Source of the DNA: Kitasatospora sp. MMS16-BH015
GTDB taxonomy: Bacteria; Actinomycetota; Actinomycetes; Streptomycetales; Streptomycetaceae
Direction of reading: 5' to 3'
NCBI RefSeq assembly: GCF_002943525.1
Contig: NZ_CP025394.1
Span: 8,571,001 to 8,635,000 of the forward strand
Length of the DNA: 64,000 nt
The position numbers were made by a program, and so were the translations under genes. This document shows positions 33,440 through 42,600 of this stretch, one piece after another; within the stretch, counting starts at the first letter, position 1, and the number at the start of each line of letters is the position of its first letter. The notes beneath the pieces were generated by a model. It did no database searches and was not told the DNA's origin. It saw only the letters and a program-made list of their open reading frames with translations.

Positions 33440-33676
33440 ATGTCCGCCCACTGCCAACTCACCGGCCGAAAGCCCGGGTTCGGCAACGCGATCTCGCACT
33501 CGCACCGCCGCACCAGGCGCCGGTTCGACCCGAACGTCCAGCGCAAGCGCTACTGGCTGGCGAGCGAGGGCCGCCACGTGCGGCTGACGCTCAGCGCCAA
33601 GGGCCTGAAGACCGTCGACCTGATCGGCGTCGAGGCGGCGGTCGCCCGGATCCGCGCCCGTGGGGAGAAGGTCTGA
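33440..33676 (+). CDS. rpmB: 50S ribosomal protein L28 (zinc-independent paralogue)
   Basis: A 78-residue L28. N-terminal HCQLTGRKPGFGNAISHSH and RRFDPNVQRKRYW are diagnostic. Only one Cys remains of the zinc ribbon, so it is a C-minus paralogue. Its stop overlaps the S14 start by one base (TGATG), so the two are coupled. Confidence 0.95.
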   Translation: MSAHCQLTGRKPGFGNAISHSHRRTRRRFDPNVQRKRYWLASEGRHVRLTLSAKGLKTVDLIGVEAAVARIRARGEKV

Positions 33677-33981
33677 TGGCCAAGCGCAGCAAGATCGCCA
33701 AGAACGAACAGCGCCGGGTCGTCGTGGCCCGCTACGCCGCGCGCCGGGCGGTGCTGAAGAGGCTCATCGCCTCAACCACCGCCGACCCGGCGGAGCGCCT
33801 CGCCGCGCAGGCGGAGTTGCAGCGCCAGCCGCGCGACGCCAGCGCCACCCGGGTGCGCAACCGCGACTCCGTCGACGGCCGCCCGCGCGGCTACCTGCGC
33901 GCCTTCGGCCTCTCCCGGATCGGGGTTCGACAGCAGGCGCACGCCGGGTACCTGCCGGGTGTCCGCAAGGCCAGCTGGTAG
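33676..33981 (+). CDS. rpsN: 30S ribosomal protein S14 (zinc-independent paralogue)
   Basis: A 101-residue long-form S14. KRSKIAKNEQRRVVVARYA at the N-terminus and the RNRDSVDGRPRGYLRAFGLSR core are diagnostic, and no CxxC is present. Translation is coupled to L28. Followed by a 300-bp structured gap before the next gene of the island. Confidence 0.95.
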   Translation: MAKRSKIAKNEQRRVVVARYAARRAVLKRLIASTTADPAERLAAQAELQRQPRDASATRVRNRDSVDGRPRGYLRAFGLSRIGVRQQAHAGYLPGVRKASW

Positions 33982-33987
33982 CCCCCC

Positions 33988-34271
33988 GGGCCTGTCCGGC
34001 CGATCACGCCGGGCGGGCGCCGCCGGGGCACGCGCCCTCCTTGCCCGGCATCGGGCAGGAGGGGCCCTTCGACGGCTTCTCGTCGGTCGCCGATGCTCCG
34101 CATGGACTCCCTCCTCGGCGCCGCCGATGCACGCGCCCTCCTTGCCCGCCAACGGGCAGGAGGGGCCCTCCAACGACGCCCGCTGATCCGACGTGATCGG
34201 CCGGACAGGCCCTGAGCCGGTCGTGCCCCGGGCCGCACCACTCTCCCGGTCCGTGCGGTCCGGGGCACGAC
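33988..34271. repeat. Nested inverted and direct repeats between rpsN and the pseudo-GTPase gene
   Basis: The left arm 33988-34007 (starting GGGCCTGTCC) is the exact reverse complement of 34193-34212, so the 225-bp segment has perfect 20-bp terminal inverted repeats. Inside it a 43-bp direct repeat occurs at 34028-34070 and 34129-34171 (40 of 43 identical); each copy is itself a hairpin (CCCTCCTTGCCCG with CGGGCAGGAGGG). Just outside, GTCGTGCCCCGG (34220-34231) pairs perfectly with CCGGGGCACGAC (34260-34271), with an inner CCGCAC/GTGCGG stem. It could be a small non-autonomous mobile element or an attenuator. No gene is visible in the gap. Confidence 0.75.
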
Positions 34272-34299
34272 CTCCCCGAACCTCGAGAAAGGAAGAACG

Positions 34300-35487
34300 G
34301 TGCCCGAATCCAGTCTGCTGCCGGTGGTGGTCGTGGGCGGCCTGCACGAGGCCGCGCGCCGCCAGGCCGTCCAGGAACTGCTGGACGGCTGCGAGGGCGC
34401 GGTGCTCCTGCGCCACGACCTGACGGCGGCCGACGAGGGCCGCGTGCACCGGCTGGTCCGGGACGGCTCGGGCCTGCTCGGCCAGGCCCACGTGCCGCTC
34501 ACCAACGACTGCCCGTGCTGCGCCCTGCGCGAGGACCTGCTGCCCGAACTGCTGCTGATCGCCGAGGCGGGCCGACACCGCCTGGCGGTGGTGGAGCTGT
34601 GGGGCGGCACCGACCCGCACCCGATGGTCGAGGTCATCGCGGAGGGCGAGGCGGGCGGCCGCCGGATGGACGAGGTGCTGGAGGTGGTCGGCGTCGTCAC
34701 CGCCGTCGACCCGCTGCGCGTCGTGCCCGAGCTCTCCGTCTCGGACCAGCTCTCCGACCACCGCCTGCACACCTGCGCCGACGACGAGCGCACCCTCGCC
34801 GAGGCCCTGGCCTGCCAGATCGAGTACGCCGACCTGCTGGCCGTCGCACCCTCGCCGGAGGCCGCCGGGAGCGCCGAGCTGCACGCCGGCCTGGCCATGC
34901 TGCGCCAGCTCCATCCGACGGCACGCTTCGTCCGGCTCGGCCGCCGCGCGCTGGCCGGCGCGGCGCGCGCCGGATTCGAGGTGGCCGCCGCCCGTGACCG
35001 GGTCAACCCGGCGCTGGCCCTGCTGCCGCAGGCCGCCGACGAGGCAGGGGTGGCCACCCTGGTGTGGGAGCGCCGCCGGCCACTGCACCCCGAGCGGCTC
35101 TACGAGGCGCTCGACCAGCTCGTGCCCGCCGCCCAGCGCAGCCGGGGCAGGTTCTGGCTCGCCAACCGCCCCGATCTGCTGCTCGCCTGGGACGCGGCGG
35201 GGGCCAACCTGGCCGTGGCGGAGTGCGGCCCGTGGCTGGTGACACTGCCCGACGCGGCCTGGGAGCTCTATCCGCCCGTGCGGCGGGCCGCAGCGGCGCT
35301 CGACTGGGATGCCGTGCACGGCGACCGCGTGCAGCAACTGAGCTTCACCGCCGAGGGGTTGGACGCGGACGGGATCGTCGAGCTGCTCGACTCCTGCCTG
35401 CTCACCGACGCCGAACTCGCCGCCGGGGAGACCGGTTGGAAGGCCCTGCCGGACGCCTTCGAGGAACTGTTGGATCCCGTCGCCTGA
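34300..35487 (+). CDS. COG0523/CobW-like protein without a P-loop (pseudo-GTPase)
   Basis: A 395-residue relative of the G3E metallochaperone GTPases. The order of elements is that of COG0523: an N-terminal beta-strand VVVVGG, the metal motif CxCC (NDCPCCALREDLL, about 70-82), a DP pair (ELWGGTDPHPM) where normal members have ESSG.S.P, and a CobW C-terminal domain (about 245-395). The Walker A GxxGxGKT is absent (GGLHEAARRQ instead), and no NKxD is seen. It should not hydrolyse GTP like its neighbour at 35800 but may still bind zinc. It lies between S14 and S18 in the zinc island. Start GTG at 34300, with AAAGGAAG upstream. Confidence 0.8.
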   Translation: MPESSLLPVVVVGGLHEAARRQAVQELLDGCEGAVLLRHDLTAADEGRVHRLVRDGSGLLGQAHVPLTNDCPCCALREDLLPELLLIAEAGRHRLAVVELWGGTDPHPMVEVIAEGEAGGRRMDEVLEVVGVVTAVDPLRVVPELSVSDQLSDHRLHTCADDERTLAEALACQIEYADLLAVAPSPEAAGSAELHAGLAMLRQLHPTARFVRLGRRALAGAARAGFEVAAARDRVNPALALLPQAADEAGVATLVWERRRPLHPERLYEALDQLVPAAQRSRGRFWLANRPDLLLAWDAAGANLAVAECGPWLVTLPDAAWELYPPVRRAAAALDWDAVHGDRVQQLSFTAEGLDADGIVELLDSCLLTDAELAAGETGWKALPDAFEELLDPVA

Positions 35488-35518
35488 TCAACCGTCAGAC
35501 CTACCTGGAAACAAGGGA

Positions 35519-35803
35519 ATGATGACCAGAATCGCCCCTGCCCGCCGCGACCGCAAGCCGCGCCCCAACCCCCTGCACGAAGCACGGATCACGTACATCG
35601 ACTACAAGGACACCAACCTCCTGCGGAAGTTCATCTCCGACCGCGACAAGATCCTCCCCCAGCCTTCGGCCGGGAGGTGCCCCCTTCGCCGCGTCACCCG
35701 GCTCACCGTCCAGCAGCAGCGCGCGATGGCCCGCGCCATCAAGAACGCGCGCGAGATGGCGCTGCTGCCCTACGCGTCCGGCGGCTCGAAGGCCGGCGGG
35801 TGA
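35519..35803 (+). CDS. rpsR: 30S ribosomal protein S18 paralogue with an 11-residue insertion
   Basis: 94 residues. KPRPNPLHEARITYIDYKDT, LLRKFISDR and the end ARAIKNAREMALLPY identify S18. Normal S18 reads FISDRGKI then RRVTG without a gap; here an extra 11 codons (LPQPSAGRCPL, 35654-35686) come from a palindromic repeat element. The reading frame is preserved. The insertion is before the second half of the RNA-binding region, so function may be affected. Two ATG codons (35519, 35522) are both possible. The stop overlaps the next gene (GTGA). Confidence 0.93.
   Translation: MMTRIAPARRDRKPRPNPLHEARITYIDYKDTNLLRKFISDRDKILPQPSAGRCPLRRVTRLTVQQQRAMARAIKNAREMALLPYASGGSKAGG
35654..35686 (+). repeat. 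Palindromic REP-like element, copy 1, inside rpsR
   Basis: CTCCCCCAGCCTTCGGCC followed by GGGAGGTGCCCCCTT: an imperfect palindrome followed by GGTGCCCCC. A similar sequence occurs at 40681-40717. Exactly 33 nt are inserted, so the host frame is kept. Confidence 0.8.
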
Positions 35804-37014
35804 GCGGCCGCCTTCCGGTCACGGTCCTCTCCGGGTTCCTCGGGGCGGGCAAGACCACACTGCTCAACCACCTGCTGAACAACCGCGACGGCCTGCGGGT
35901 GGCGGTCATCGTCAACGACATGAGCGAGGTCAACATCGACGCCGCGCTGGTGCGCGAGGGCGGGGGAGCCCTGTCGCGGACCGAGGAGCGGCTGGTCGAG
36001 ATGACCAACGGCTGCATCTGCTGCACGCTGCGGGACGACCTGCTGGAGGAGGTGGACCGCCTCGCCCGGGCGGGGCGCTTCGACTACCTGCTGATCGAGT
36101 CCAGCGGCATCTCCGAGCCGATGCCGGTCGCCGCCACCTTCGCCTTCGCCCGCGACGACGGTGCGACCCTCGGCGAGGTGGCCCGCCTGGACACCATGGT
36201 CACCGTGGTGGACGCCGCCAACTTCCTGCCCGAGCTGCGGGCCGGGGACGAGCTGACGGCCCGTGGGCTCGACCAGTACGAGGACGACGAACGCACCGTC
36301 AGCGATCTCCTGATGGACCAGGTCGAGTTCGCCGACGTGCTGGTGCTGAACAAGACCGACCTGGTCAGCGCCGCCGAGGCGGACCGGCTCGTGGCAGCGC
36401 TCAGCCGGCTCAACCCGGGGGCCCGGATCGTCCGGGCGGTCGGTGGGCGGGTGCCGCCGCCCGAGTTGCTGGGCACGGGGCTGTTCGATCTGGCGAAGGC
36501 GCAGGAGGCCCCGGGCTGGGTGGCCGAGCTCAACGGCGACCATGTGCCGGAGACGGAGGAGTACGGCATCGGCAGCCTGGTCTTCCGGGCCGAGCGGCCG
36601 TTCCACCCGGGCCGGCTCTGGGAGTTGGTGAGCGAGCGACTCGACGCGGGGGAGTTCGGCACGGTGCTGCGCTCGAAGGGGTTCTGCCGGCTGGCGTCGC
36701 GGCCGGCGGTGACCGCGCTGTGGTCCCAGGCCGGTTCGGTGGCCCGGTTCGAGCCCTCCGGCGTGCGCGCCGCGCCGGGCGGCGCGGCCGGTCTCGCCGA
36801 CGCCACGGCCCTGAGCGGCCTCGACGACGAACAGCCCCAGCACGGGCAGGAGTTGGTGTTCATCGGCACTGCCCTGCGCATGGACGAGCTGAGCGCCGCG
36901 CTCGCCGCCTGCCTGCTCACCGATGCCGAAGCGGCGGGCGGTCCGGCCCTGTGGCGCCTGCTCGACGATCCGTTCCCGGCCTGGGACGCGTACGACGCTC
37001 ACGCGCACGCGTAA
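35800..37014 (+). CDS. COG0523 (CobW/ZNG1-like) zinc-island GTPase
   Basis: A 404-residue G3E GTPase. Walker A is SGFLGAGKTTLLNHLL (about 10-25), the metal motif is TNGCICCTLRDDLLEEV (CxCC), the switch region contains ESSGISEPMP, and NKTD is in LNKTDLVS. The CobW C-terminal domain occupies about 265-395. Such proteins supply metal (zinc) to client enzymes when zinc is scarce. The GTG at 35800 overlaps the S18 stop. Followed by L32 28 nt later. The preceding P-loop-less paralogue suggests that one copy keeps GTPase activity and the other has another role. Confidence 0.92.
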   Translation: MSGRLPVTVLSGFLGAGKTTLLNHLLNNRDGLRVAVIVNDMSEVNIDAALVREGGGALSRTEERLVEMTNGCICCTLRDDLLEEVDRLARAGRFDYLLIESSGISEPMPVAATFAFARDDGATLGEVARLDTMVTVVDAANFLPELRAGDELTARGLDQYEDDERTVSDLLMDQVEFADVLVLNKTDLVSAAEADRLVAALSRLNPGARIVRAVGGRVPPPELLGTGLFDLAKAQEAPGWVAELNGDHVPETEEYGIGSLVFRAERPFHPGRLWELVSERLDAGEFGTVLRSKGFCRLASRPAVTALWSQAGSVARFEPSGVRAAPGGAAGLADATALSGLDDEQPQHGQELVFIGTALRMDELSAALAACLLTDAEAAGGPALWRLLDDPFPAWDAYDAHAHA

Positions 37015-37041
37015 CAACAACCACTCACGAGGAGAACCGCC

Positions 37042-37212
37042 ATGGCCGTACCCAAGCGCAAGACGTCCCGAAGCAACACGCGGCACCGCCGGGCGCAGTG
37101 GAAGGCGAGCGCGCCGCAGCTGGTGCCGATCACCGTGGAGGGCCGGGAGCACCTGGTGCCGCGCAACCTCGTCCGCGCGTACGAGCGCGGGTTGCTGACC
37201 GTCAAACCCTGA
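37042..37212 (+). CDS. rpmF: 50S ribosomal protein L32 (zinc-independent paralogue)
   Basis: 56 residues starting MAVPKRKTSRSNTRHRRAQW. The usual CxxC...C..C zinc ribbon is missing: the C-terminal half reads LVPITVEGREHLVPRNLV without Cys. A GAGGAG precedes the ATG. Last gene of this part of the island; Zur boxes for the next operon begin 60 nt after its stop. Confidence 0.95.
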   Translation: MAVPKRKTSRSNTRHRRAQWKASAPQLVPITVEGREHLVPRNLVRAYERGLLTVKP

Positions 37213-37271
37213 GGTCAACGGCGGATCGGGGCGGATCGGCGGCTCCACCCGAGGGCCCTGGGGTCAAGGAT

Positions 37272-37325
37272 TGGCAATGATTTTCACCTCAGCCTCGAAG
37301 TATCTGGTTTTGAAAATCATTACCG
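37272..37325 (+). promoter_or_regulatory. Two Zur boxes upstream of the ZnuA-like gene
   Basis: TGGCAATGATTTTCA (37272-37286) and TGAAAATCATTACCG (37311-37325) each match the Zur consensus TGAAAATGATTTTCA. They are inverted copies of each other with only 24 nt between them, so cooperative binding is plausible. The region ends 70 nt before the znuA start. Confidence 0.85.
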
Positions 37326-37395
37326 ACTGGCGTGATGGTCATCACCCCAAAGGGGCCTGTCCCCAGGCCCGAAGGGCAGCTGAGGAGCACCTGCC

Positions 37396-38364
37396 ATGCG
37401 CGCCGCCCCGTCCCGCCCCGCCCGCAGACACCCCGTCCGCCTCGTGCTGGGAGCCGCTGGCGTCATAGCCCTCACGGCCACCAGCGCCTGCTCCACCTCG
37501 TCCAAGGCCGCGCCGTCCACGGCCGGTTCGAGCGGCGGGAGTTCGAAGGTGATCCAGGTCGCCGTGGCGGAGAACTTCTGGGGCAGCATCGCCACCCAGC
37601 TCGGCGGCGACCACGTGAAGGTCACCAGCATCATCACCAACCCGGACACCGACCCGCACTCCTACGAGCCCACCGCCGCCGACAGCCGGACGGTGGCGGG
37701 CGCCGACTACGCGATCACCAACGGCATCGGCTACGACGCCTGGTCGGACAAGCTGCTCGCCGCCAACCCGGCCGCCGGTCGTACGGCGCTGAAGGTCGCC
37801 GACCTGCTCGGCAAGAAGGAGGGCGACAACCCGCACCAGTGGTACTCGGCCGAGAGCGTCGAGAAGGTGATCGACCGGATCACCGAGGACTACAAGAAGC
37901 TGGACCCGGCCGACATCGCCTACTTCGACACCCAGCAGCAGGCCTTCCGTACCAAGGCGCTGGCCAAGTACAACCAGCTCGAAGCCGACATCAAGGCCAG
38001 GTACGCGGGCACCCCGATCGGCGCCTCGGAGTCGATCGTCACCCCGCTCGCCGAGAGCCTCGGGCTGAAGATGCTGACTCCGGAGACCTTCCTGGACGCG
38101 ATGAGCGAGGGCACCGACCCGACCGCCGCCGACAAGGCGGCCATCGACCAGCAGATCGGCGGCAAGCAGATCAAGGTCTACGTCTACAACTCCCAGAACT
38201 CCACGCCGGACATCGCCGCCCAGGTCGAGGCGGCCAAGAAGCAGGGCATCCCGGTCGCCACCGTGACCGAGACCCTCACCCCGGCGAACGCCACCTTCCA
38301 GGACTGGCAGGCCCAGCAGCTGCAGGGCATCGCCGACGCGCTGAAGGCGGCGACGGGCAAGTGA
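37396..38364 (+). CDS. znuA: Zinc ABC transporter substrate-binding lipoprotein (ZnuA-like)
   Basis: A 322-residue lipoprotein of the A-I metal-binding cluster. The signal ends in the lipobox LTATSAC (Cys about 32). The metal site is shown by His residues in NPDTDPHSYEPT and NPHQWYS, and the Glu/Asp in ESIVTP and DAMSEGTDPT. A His-rich loop is not seen. Zur boxes precede it. It would deliver zinc to a ZnuBC permease, but the ATPase that follows is cut and no permease gene is seen, so it may work with a transporter encoded elsewhere. Confidence 0.93.
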   Translation: MRAAPSRPARRHPVRLVLGAAGVIALTATSACSTSSKAAPSTAGSSGGSSKVIQVAVAENFWGSIATQLGGDHVKVTSIITNPDTDPHSYEPTAADSRTVAGADYAITNGIGYDAWSDKLLAANPAAGRTALKVADLLGKKEGDNPHQWYSAESVEKVIDRITEDYKKLDPADIAYFDTQQQAFRTKALAKYNQLEADIKARYAGTPIGASESIVTPLAESLGLKMLTPETFLDAMSEGTDPTAADKAAIDQQIGGKQIKVYVYNSQNSTPDIAAQVEAAKKQGIPVATVTETLTPANATFQDWQAQQLQGIADALKAATGK

Positions 38365-38895
38365 GCATCCACCCGACCGAGAAGGTCCGAGCCGTCATGG
38401 GCCGTCACGAGCCGCCGTCGGGGGGCGGCGAGCCGGTGCTCGCACTGCGGGGGGCCGCCGTCAGGGTCGGCGGGCGGACACTCTGGTCGGGTGTCGATCT
38501 GACCGTCGGGGCAGGCGAGTTCACCGCCGTGCTCGGCCCCAACGGGGTAGGGAAGTCCACCCTGGTGAAGGTGCTGCTCGGGCTGTTGCCCGCTTCGGCA
38601 GGCGAGGTGCGGGTGCTGGGCGGGGAGCCCGGCGCGCACAGCACCGCCGTGGGGTACCTGCCGCAGCGGCACAGCTTCGACGCGAGCGTGCGCATTCGCG
38701 GGGTGGATGTGGTGGGCCTGGGCCTGGACGGGGATCTGTGGGGGATCCCCGTCCCAGGCCTGGGACGCGCCAAGCGCAAGGCGGCGCGCGAACGAGTCGC
38801 CGAGGTCGTGGAGTTGGTCGGTGCGAGTGCCTACGCGCACCGGCCGATCGGGCAGTGCTCGGGCGGGGAGCAGCAGCGGCTGCTGATCGCCCAGC
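38361..38895 (+). pseudogene. znuC: znuC-like ABC ATPase, truncated after the signature motif
   Basis: The GTG at 38361 overlaps the znuA stop (GTGA). Translation gives Walker A as LGPNGVGKSTLVKVLL, the Q-loop in GYLPQRHSF and the signature SGGEQQRLLIAQ. Immediately after it (about 38895) the frame enters unrelated sequence that on the other strand encodes part of an IS5-type transposase. Walker B, D-loop and H-loop are gone. The ATPase is therefore non-functional, and the permease gene normally following it is not present. Confidence 0.88.
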
Positions 38896-39035
38896 AGGGC
38901 AAAGGTCCGCTCGATGACGTGGCGAAGCTTGCCGAGGCCGCGAATGTCGGGCTCGCCTCGGCGAGAGATGACGGGCAGGATCCGGCGCATCAGGAGGTTC
39001 GCGGCGGACATTCCCATCCACGGGTGGCTGCGCCG
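38893..39035 (-). mobile_element. IS5-type transposase remnant
   Basis: The minus strand reads AANLLMRRILPVISRRG and then IRGLGKLRHVIERTFALL, the C-terminal part of IS5-family transposases around the DDE glutamate (VERTFALL). The DD residues and both inverted repeats are absent. Its right-hand end coincides with the znuC break, so insertion or later deletion at this point destroyed znuC. Confidence 0.7.
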
Positions 39036-39059
39036 CATGTAGTGACACCGGCGGGCGTG

Positions 39060-39500
39060 CGCTTGGTGGCGGCGTCTCCATCGCGGTTATGTCACTGCGT
39101 GGCTGCGGTCCGGAGAATAGTGGTGGGGTCCAGCTGCCGGCAGACGGCGAATCTCGGCCGGCGTGAGGTCCACGAGGTCGGGCGTCTTCGAGGAAGCGGC
39201 GGAAGTGGGAATCCTGACCGTAGGCGGAGCCGGCCGTTACCCAGGCGATGGGCAGGGGCGAGGCCGGCGCACGCGTGATCATGGTGCGGGCCAGGTCGCC
39301 CTTCGTCGCGAAGGCGCGCTCGTCCGGCACGCGGGCGGCCTGGCATCGTTCGCGGTCGTCGGTCCAGGACTTGGGCAGGTAGAGCTCGCGGCCGACCAGG
39401 GCGTGGCCGCGGCTGGTGGCGTAGGCGGCGAAGACGCCGATCTGGCAGTTCTCGGTGCGCCCGGCAGTTCCCGAGTATTGGCGCGGGTCGCGAGCCGCAG
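39060..39500 (-). mobile_element. IS701-type transposase remnant
   Basis: The minus strand reads RQYSGTAGRTENCQIGVF, GRELYLPKSWTDDRERC, ERAFATKGDLARTM and WVTAGSAYGQDSHFRRFLE, the middle of IS701-family transposases (first two DDE-region motifs). After about 39180 there is a gap, then DLVDLTPAEIRRL, near the C-terminus. So the copy has an internal deletion and no intact ends. Related to the plus-strand remnant at 48400-49233. The stretch 39500-39634 shows nothing else. Confidence 0.75.
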
Positions 39501-39634
39501 GGCAGTGCCGCCGCCGGTCACCGACACCACCGCACCGGGACGTAGTCCGCGGTCGGGGCGGATGGGGGCCAGGTGACTGGACCGGGTCGGGGCGGAGGCG
39601 CGATCCCGACCCGGTCCGGGGCGGAGGTGGTGCG

Positions 39635-42600
39635 TCAGCGGACGTCGAAGCGGTCGACGACGAGCCAGCTGCCCCCGGTCTTGGTCAGGGTGAGGGCGTG
39701 CCGTCCGATCGGCAGGCCGCTCACGGTGTAGACGGTCTGCTGGGCCTGGCGGGTGGTGGAGAAGGCGTTGACGGTGCCCTGCGGGGCGCCGTCGAGGGCG
39801 ACCACGGTGGTGCCTTCGTCGGAGTTGGTCTCGGTGACCAGGCTGATGCCGGTCCCGGTGAAGGTGATGGTGGCCGAGTCGCCGTTCGCCGTGGTGGCGT
39901 GGACGTCGTTCTGGTAGTCGCCGAGGCCGCGGTTGGCGGAGGAGATCCAGGAGCTGCCGGTGTAGGTGATGGAGGGGGCGGTGTCGTTGGCCACGCTGGT
40001 GACCTCGAAGCCGTCCAGGGTGGCCCAGGTGCCGCTGCGCTTGACGAACTGGATGGTGTGGCTGCCCGCGCTCAGCCCGCTGGTGCGGTAGACGACCGCC
40101 TGGGCCTGGCGGGTGGTGGCGCTGGTGTCGATCAGGCCCTTGGAGGCGCCGTCGAGGAAGACCTCGACCTGGCCCTGGTCGGTGTTCTTCTCGCCGATGA
40201 CGGAGATGCCGGTGCCGGTGAACGTCAGCGAGGCGGTGTCACCGTTGGTCCCCGTGGCGTGCACGGCGTCGTCGTAGTCGCCGACGCCGCGGTTGCCGTT
40301 CGCCGTCCAGGCGCCGGTGTAGGAGATCGCGGTGGAGTCGTCGTCGATCCGGCCGGTCAGTGGCTGGTGGGCGGCGTCGGGGCCGGCGGCGGCAATGACG
40401 GCCTGGGCGGCGGTGGGCCAGGCACCGCCGGAGACGATCGTGGCCTGGTTGAAGGTGACGTCGGTGCCGTGAATGGAGTTGGTGGCGGAGTCGGAGTAGT
40501 TGTCGTGGACGTTGATGTCGTGGATGGTCGGCGTCCACATGCCGATCCAGTAGAGAGGGTTGATGCGGATGACGTTGTCGTGGGTGTTCCAGTACGAGCT
40601 GCCCTCGTCCTGGTACAGCATGACGTTGGTGTGGTTGCCGACCTCGACCAGGTTGCCCGCGAGCACCGAGGTGGTCGAACCTCCCCCAGCCCCCGGGGGC
40701 TGGGAGGTGCCCCCTCCGTTGCCCTGGCCGCCGTTGGTGTAGATGGGGCCGCCGTCGTGGAGGACGTTCATCACGTCGTGCACGTGGTTGTTCAGGATCT
40801 GGTTGCCGCCGGCGTAGATGGTGCCGTGGGCGCAGGTGCGCAGGCCCTGGGCGGACTGCATGGAGCACGGTGAGGCGTAGCCCCAGCCCCAGCCGACCGA
40901 CATGCCGGAGTAGGGGGTGTGGCCGATGTCGTTGTGCGAGATCGTCAGGGTGCGGGTGTAGCCGGCCCAGATGCCGACCGCGTCGGAGTAGTCCTGGCCG
41001 ACGTGGTCGATCCAGTTCTGCGAGACGGTGTCGCCGGTGGTCATCCGGCCGGTGTCGGTGAGGTAGTAGTCGTCCACCTCGCCGACGGAGACGCCGCCGC
41101 CGGAGGTGTCGTGGATGTAGCCGGCGGTGATGGTGGAGTTCTGGGTGCCGTCGGCGAGGTCGATGCCGGTGCCGCCGGTGTGGGCGATCTCGTCGCCGGT
41201 GAAGGTGATGTTCGAGCCGCGGTGGACCTGGACGGCGGCGGGGATCCGGACGGGCGCGTTGTTGTTGCTGGGATCCCAGAGCACGGCGGCCTGGTTGTCG
41301 ATGTAGCCGGCCGTGGAGGGCAGCATCCAGGTGCTGTAGGCGAAGGTCAGGCCCTGGAAGGTGATGTCGTGCGCGGGCGTGATCGTGTCCGGCACCACGG
41401 TGAAGCCGTCGAGGAGCATGCTCGTCCCGCCGGTCTTGACCAGTTTGACGGTGTGCCGGCCCTTCGTCAGGCCGCTGACGGAGGCGACGACCTGCTGGGC
41501 GAGCCGGGAGGAGCCGGCGGCCGAGAGGCTCTGCGTCTTCGTGCCGTCGACGTAGACGTCGAAGCCGCCCTCGTCGCTGTTGGTCTCCGAGAGCACATCG
41601 ATCCCGGTACCGGTGAAGGTGTAGCTCACCGAGTCGCCGTTGACGGCGGCGCTGTGCACGTCGTTGTAGAGGTCGCCCAGGTTACGGCCACCGGAGTAGC
41701 TCCAGGAGCCGGTGTAGGTGAGGTACGCGTCCGTGTCGTTGACCGGAGTGAGGTGGCCGGGGGTGCCGCTGACGTTCAACAGCGTCTCGGTGGTGGGCAG
41801 TTCCACGTCGGCGGTGCTGAGGTTCTCACCGCTGCGCGGAGCGTAGTAGAGGAGGCCCGCCGCGGTGTCGAGGTAGAACTCGCCGGGGGTGTCGAGCAGT
41901 TGGTAGGCGTTCTCCAGGTAGCTGATCGTGGTCAGCTTCGGCAGCCCAGCGCCGTTGAAGGGGAAGCCCCGGTTGGGTACCGAGGTGTTGTTGTCGGTGA
42001 AGCAGGCCGGGTCGACGTTGAGGCTGGAGCCGCCACCGCTGGGTGTCGTGATGCTCGCCAGCGGGCAGCGCATCTGCTTCCAGGCGTTGTTGTTCACGAT
42101 CTCCACCGAGGAGGCGTTGGTGAACGAGGCGTACGAGGGGTCGGCGGTGGTGAAGCTGGAGCCTGAAAGGGTGAGGCCGGACGGGTTCAGCGGGCCGCGG
42201 GCGCGCTGGGCCCGCACGCCGTTGACGAACAGCTGGCGGCTCTGCGTGCCGACGGGCACGGCGGCTCGGTAGATGTTCTTCGCGCTGTCGAAGAGCGAGA
42301 ACCCGGTGACCTGGGCCGCGCCACTCAGCACGGGGACCTCACCGGGGTAGCCGATCCAGGCGACCTTGTGGCCGTTCTGCCCGGAGTCGGCCGGCCCGAG
42401 GCTTAAGGCCTGGGAGAGCCGGTAGGTGCCGCCGCGCAGGTACACGTCGATGTCGGCGGCCATACCGGAGGTCAGGGTCTCGACCTTGCCCTTGGCGCCG
42501 TCCAGGCTGCACGGTGCGCTCAGCGAGCAGGTGCTGCCGGACCCGGTGGGTGAGGCGTACAGAACGGTCGGCGTGGTGGCGGCCGCCGGGCCAGCCACGG

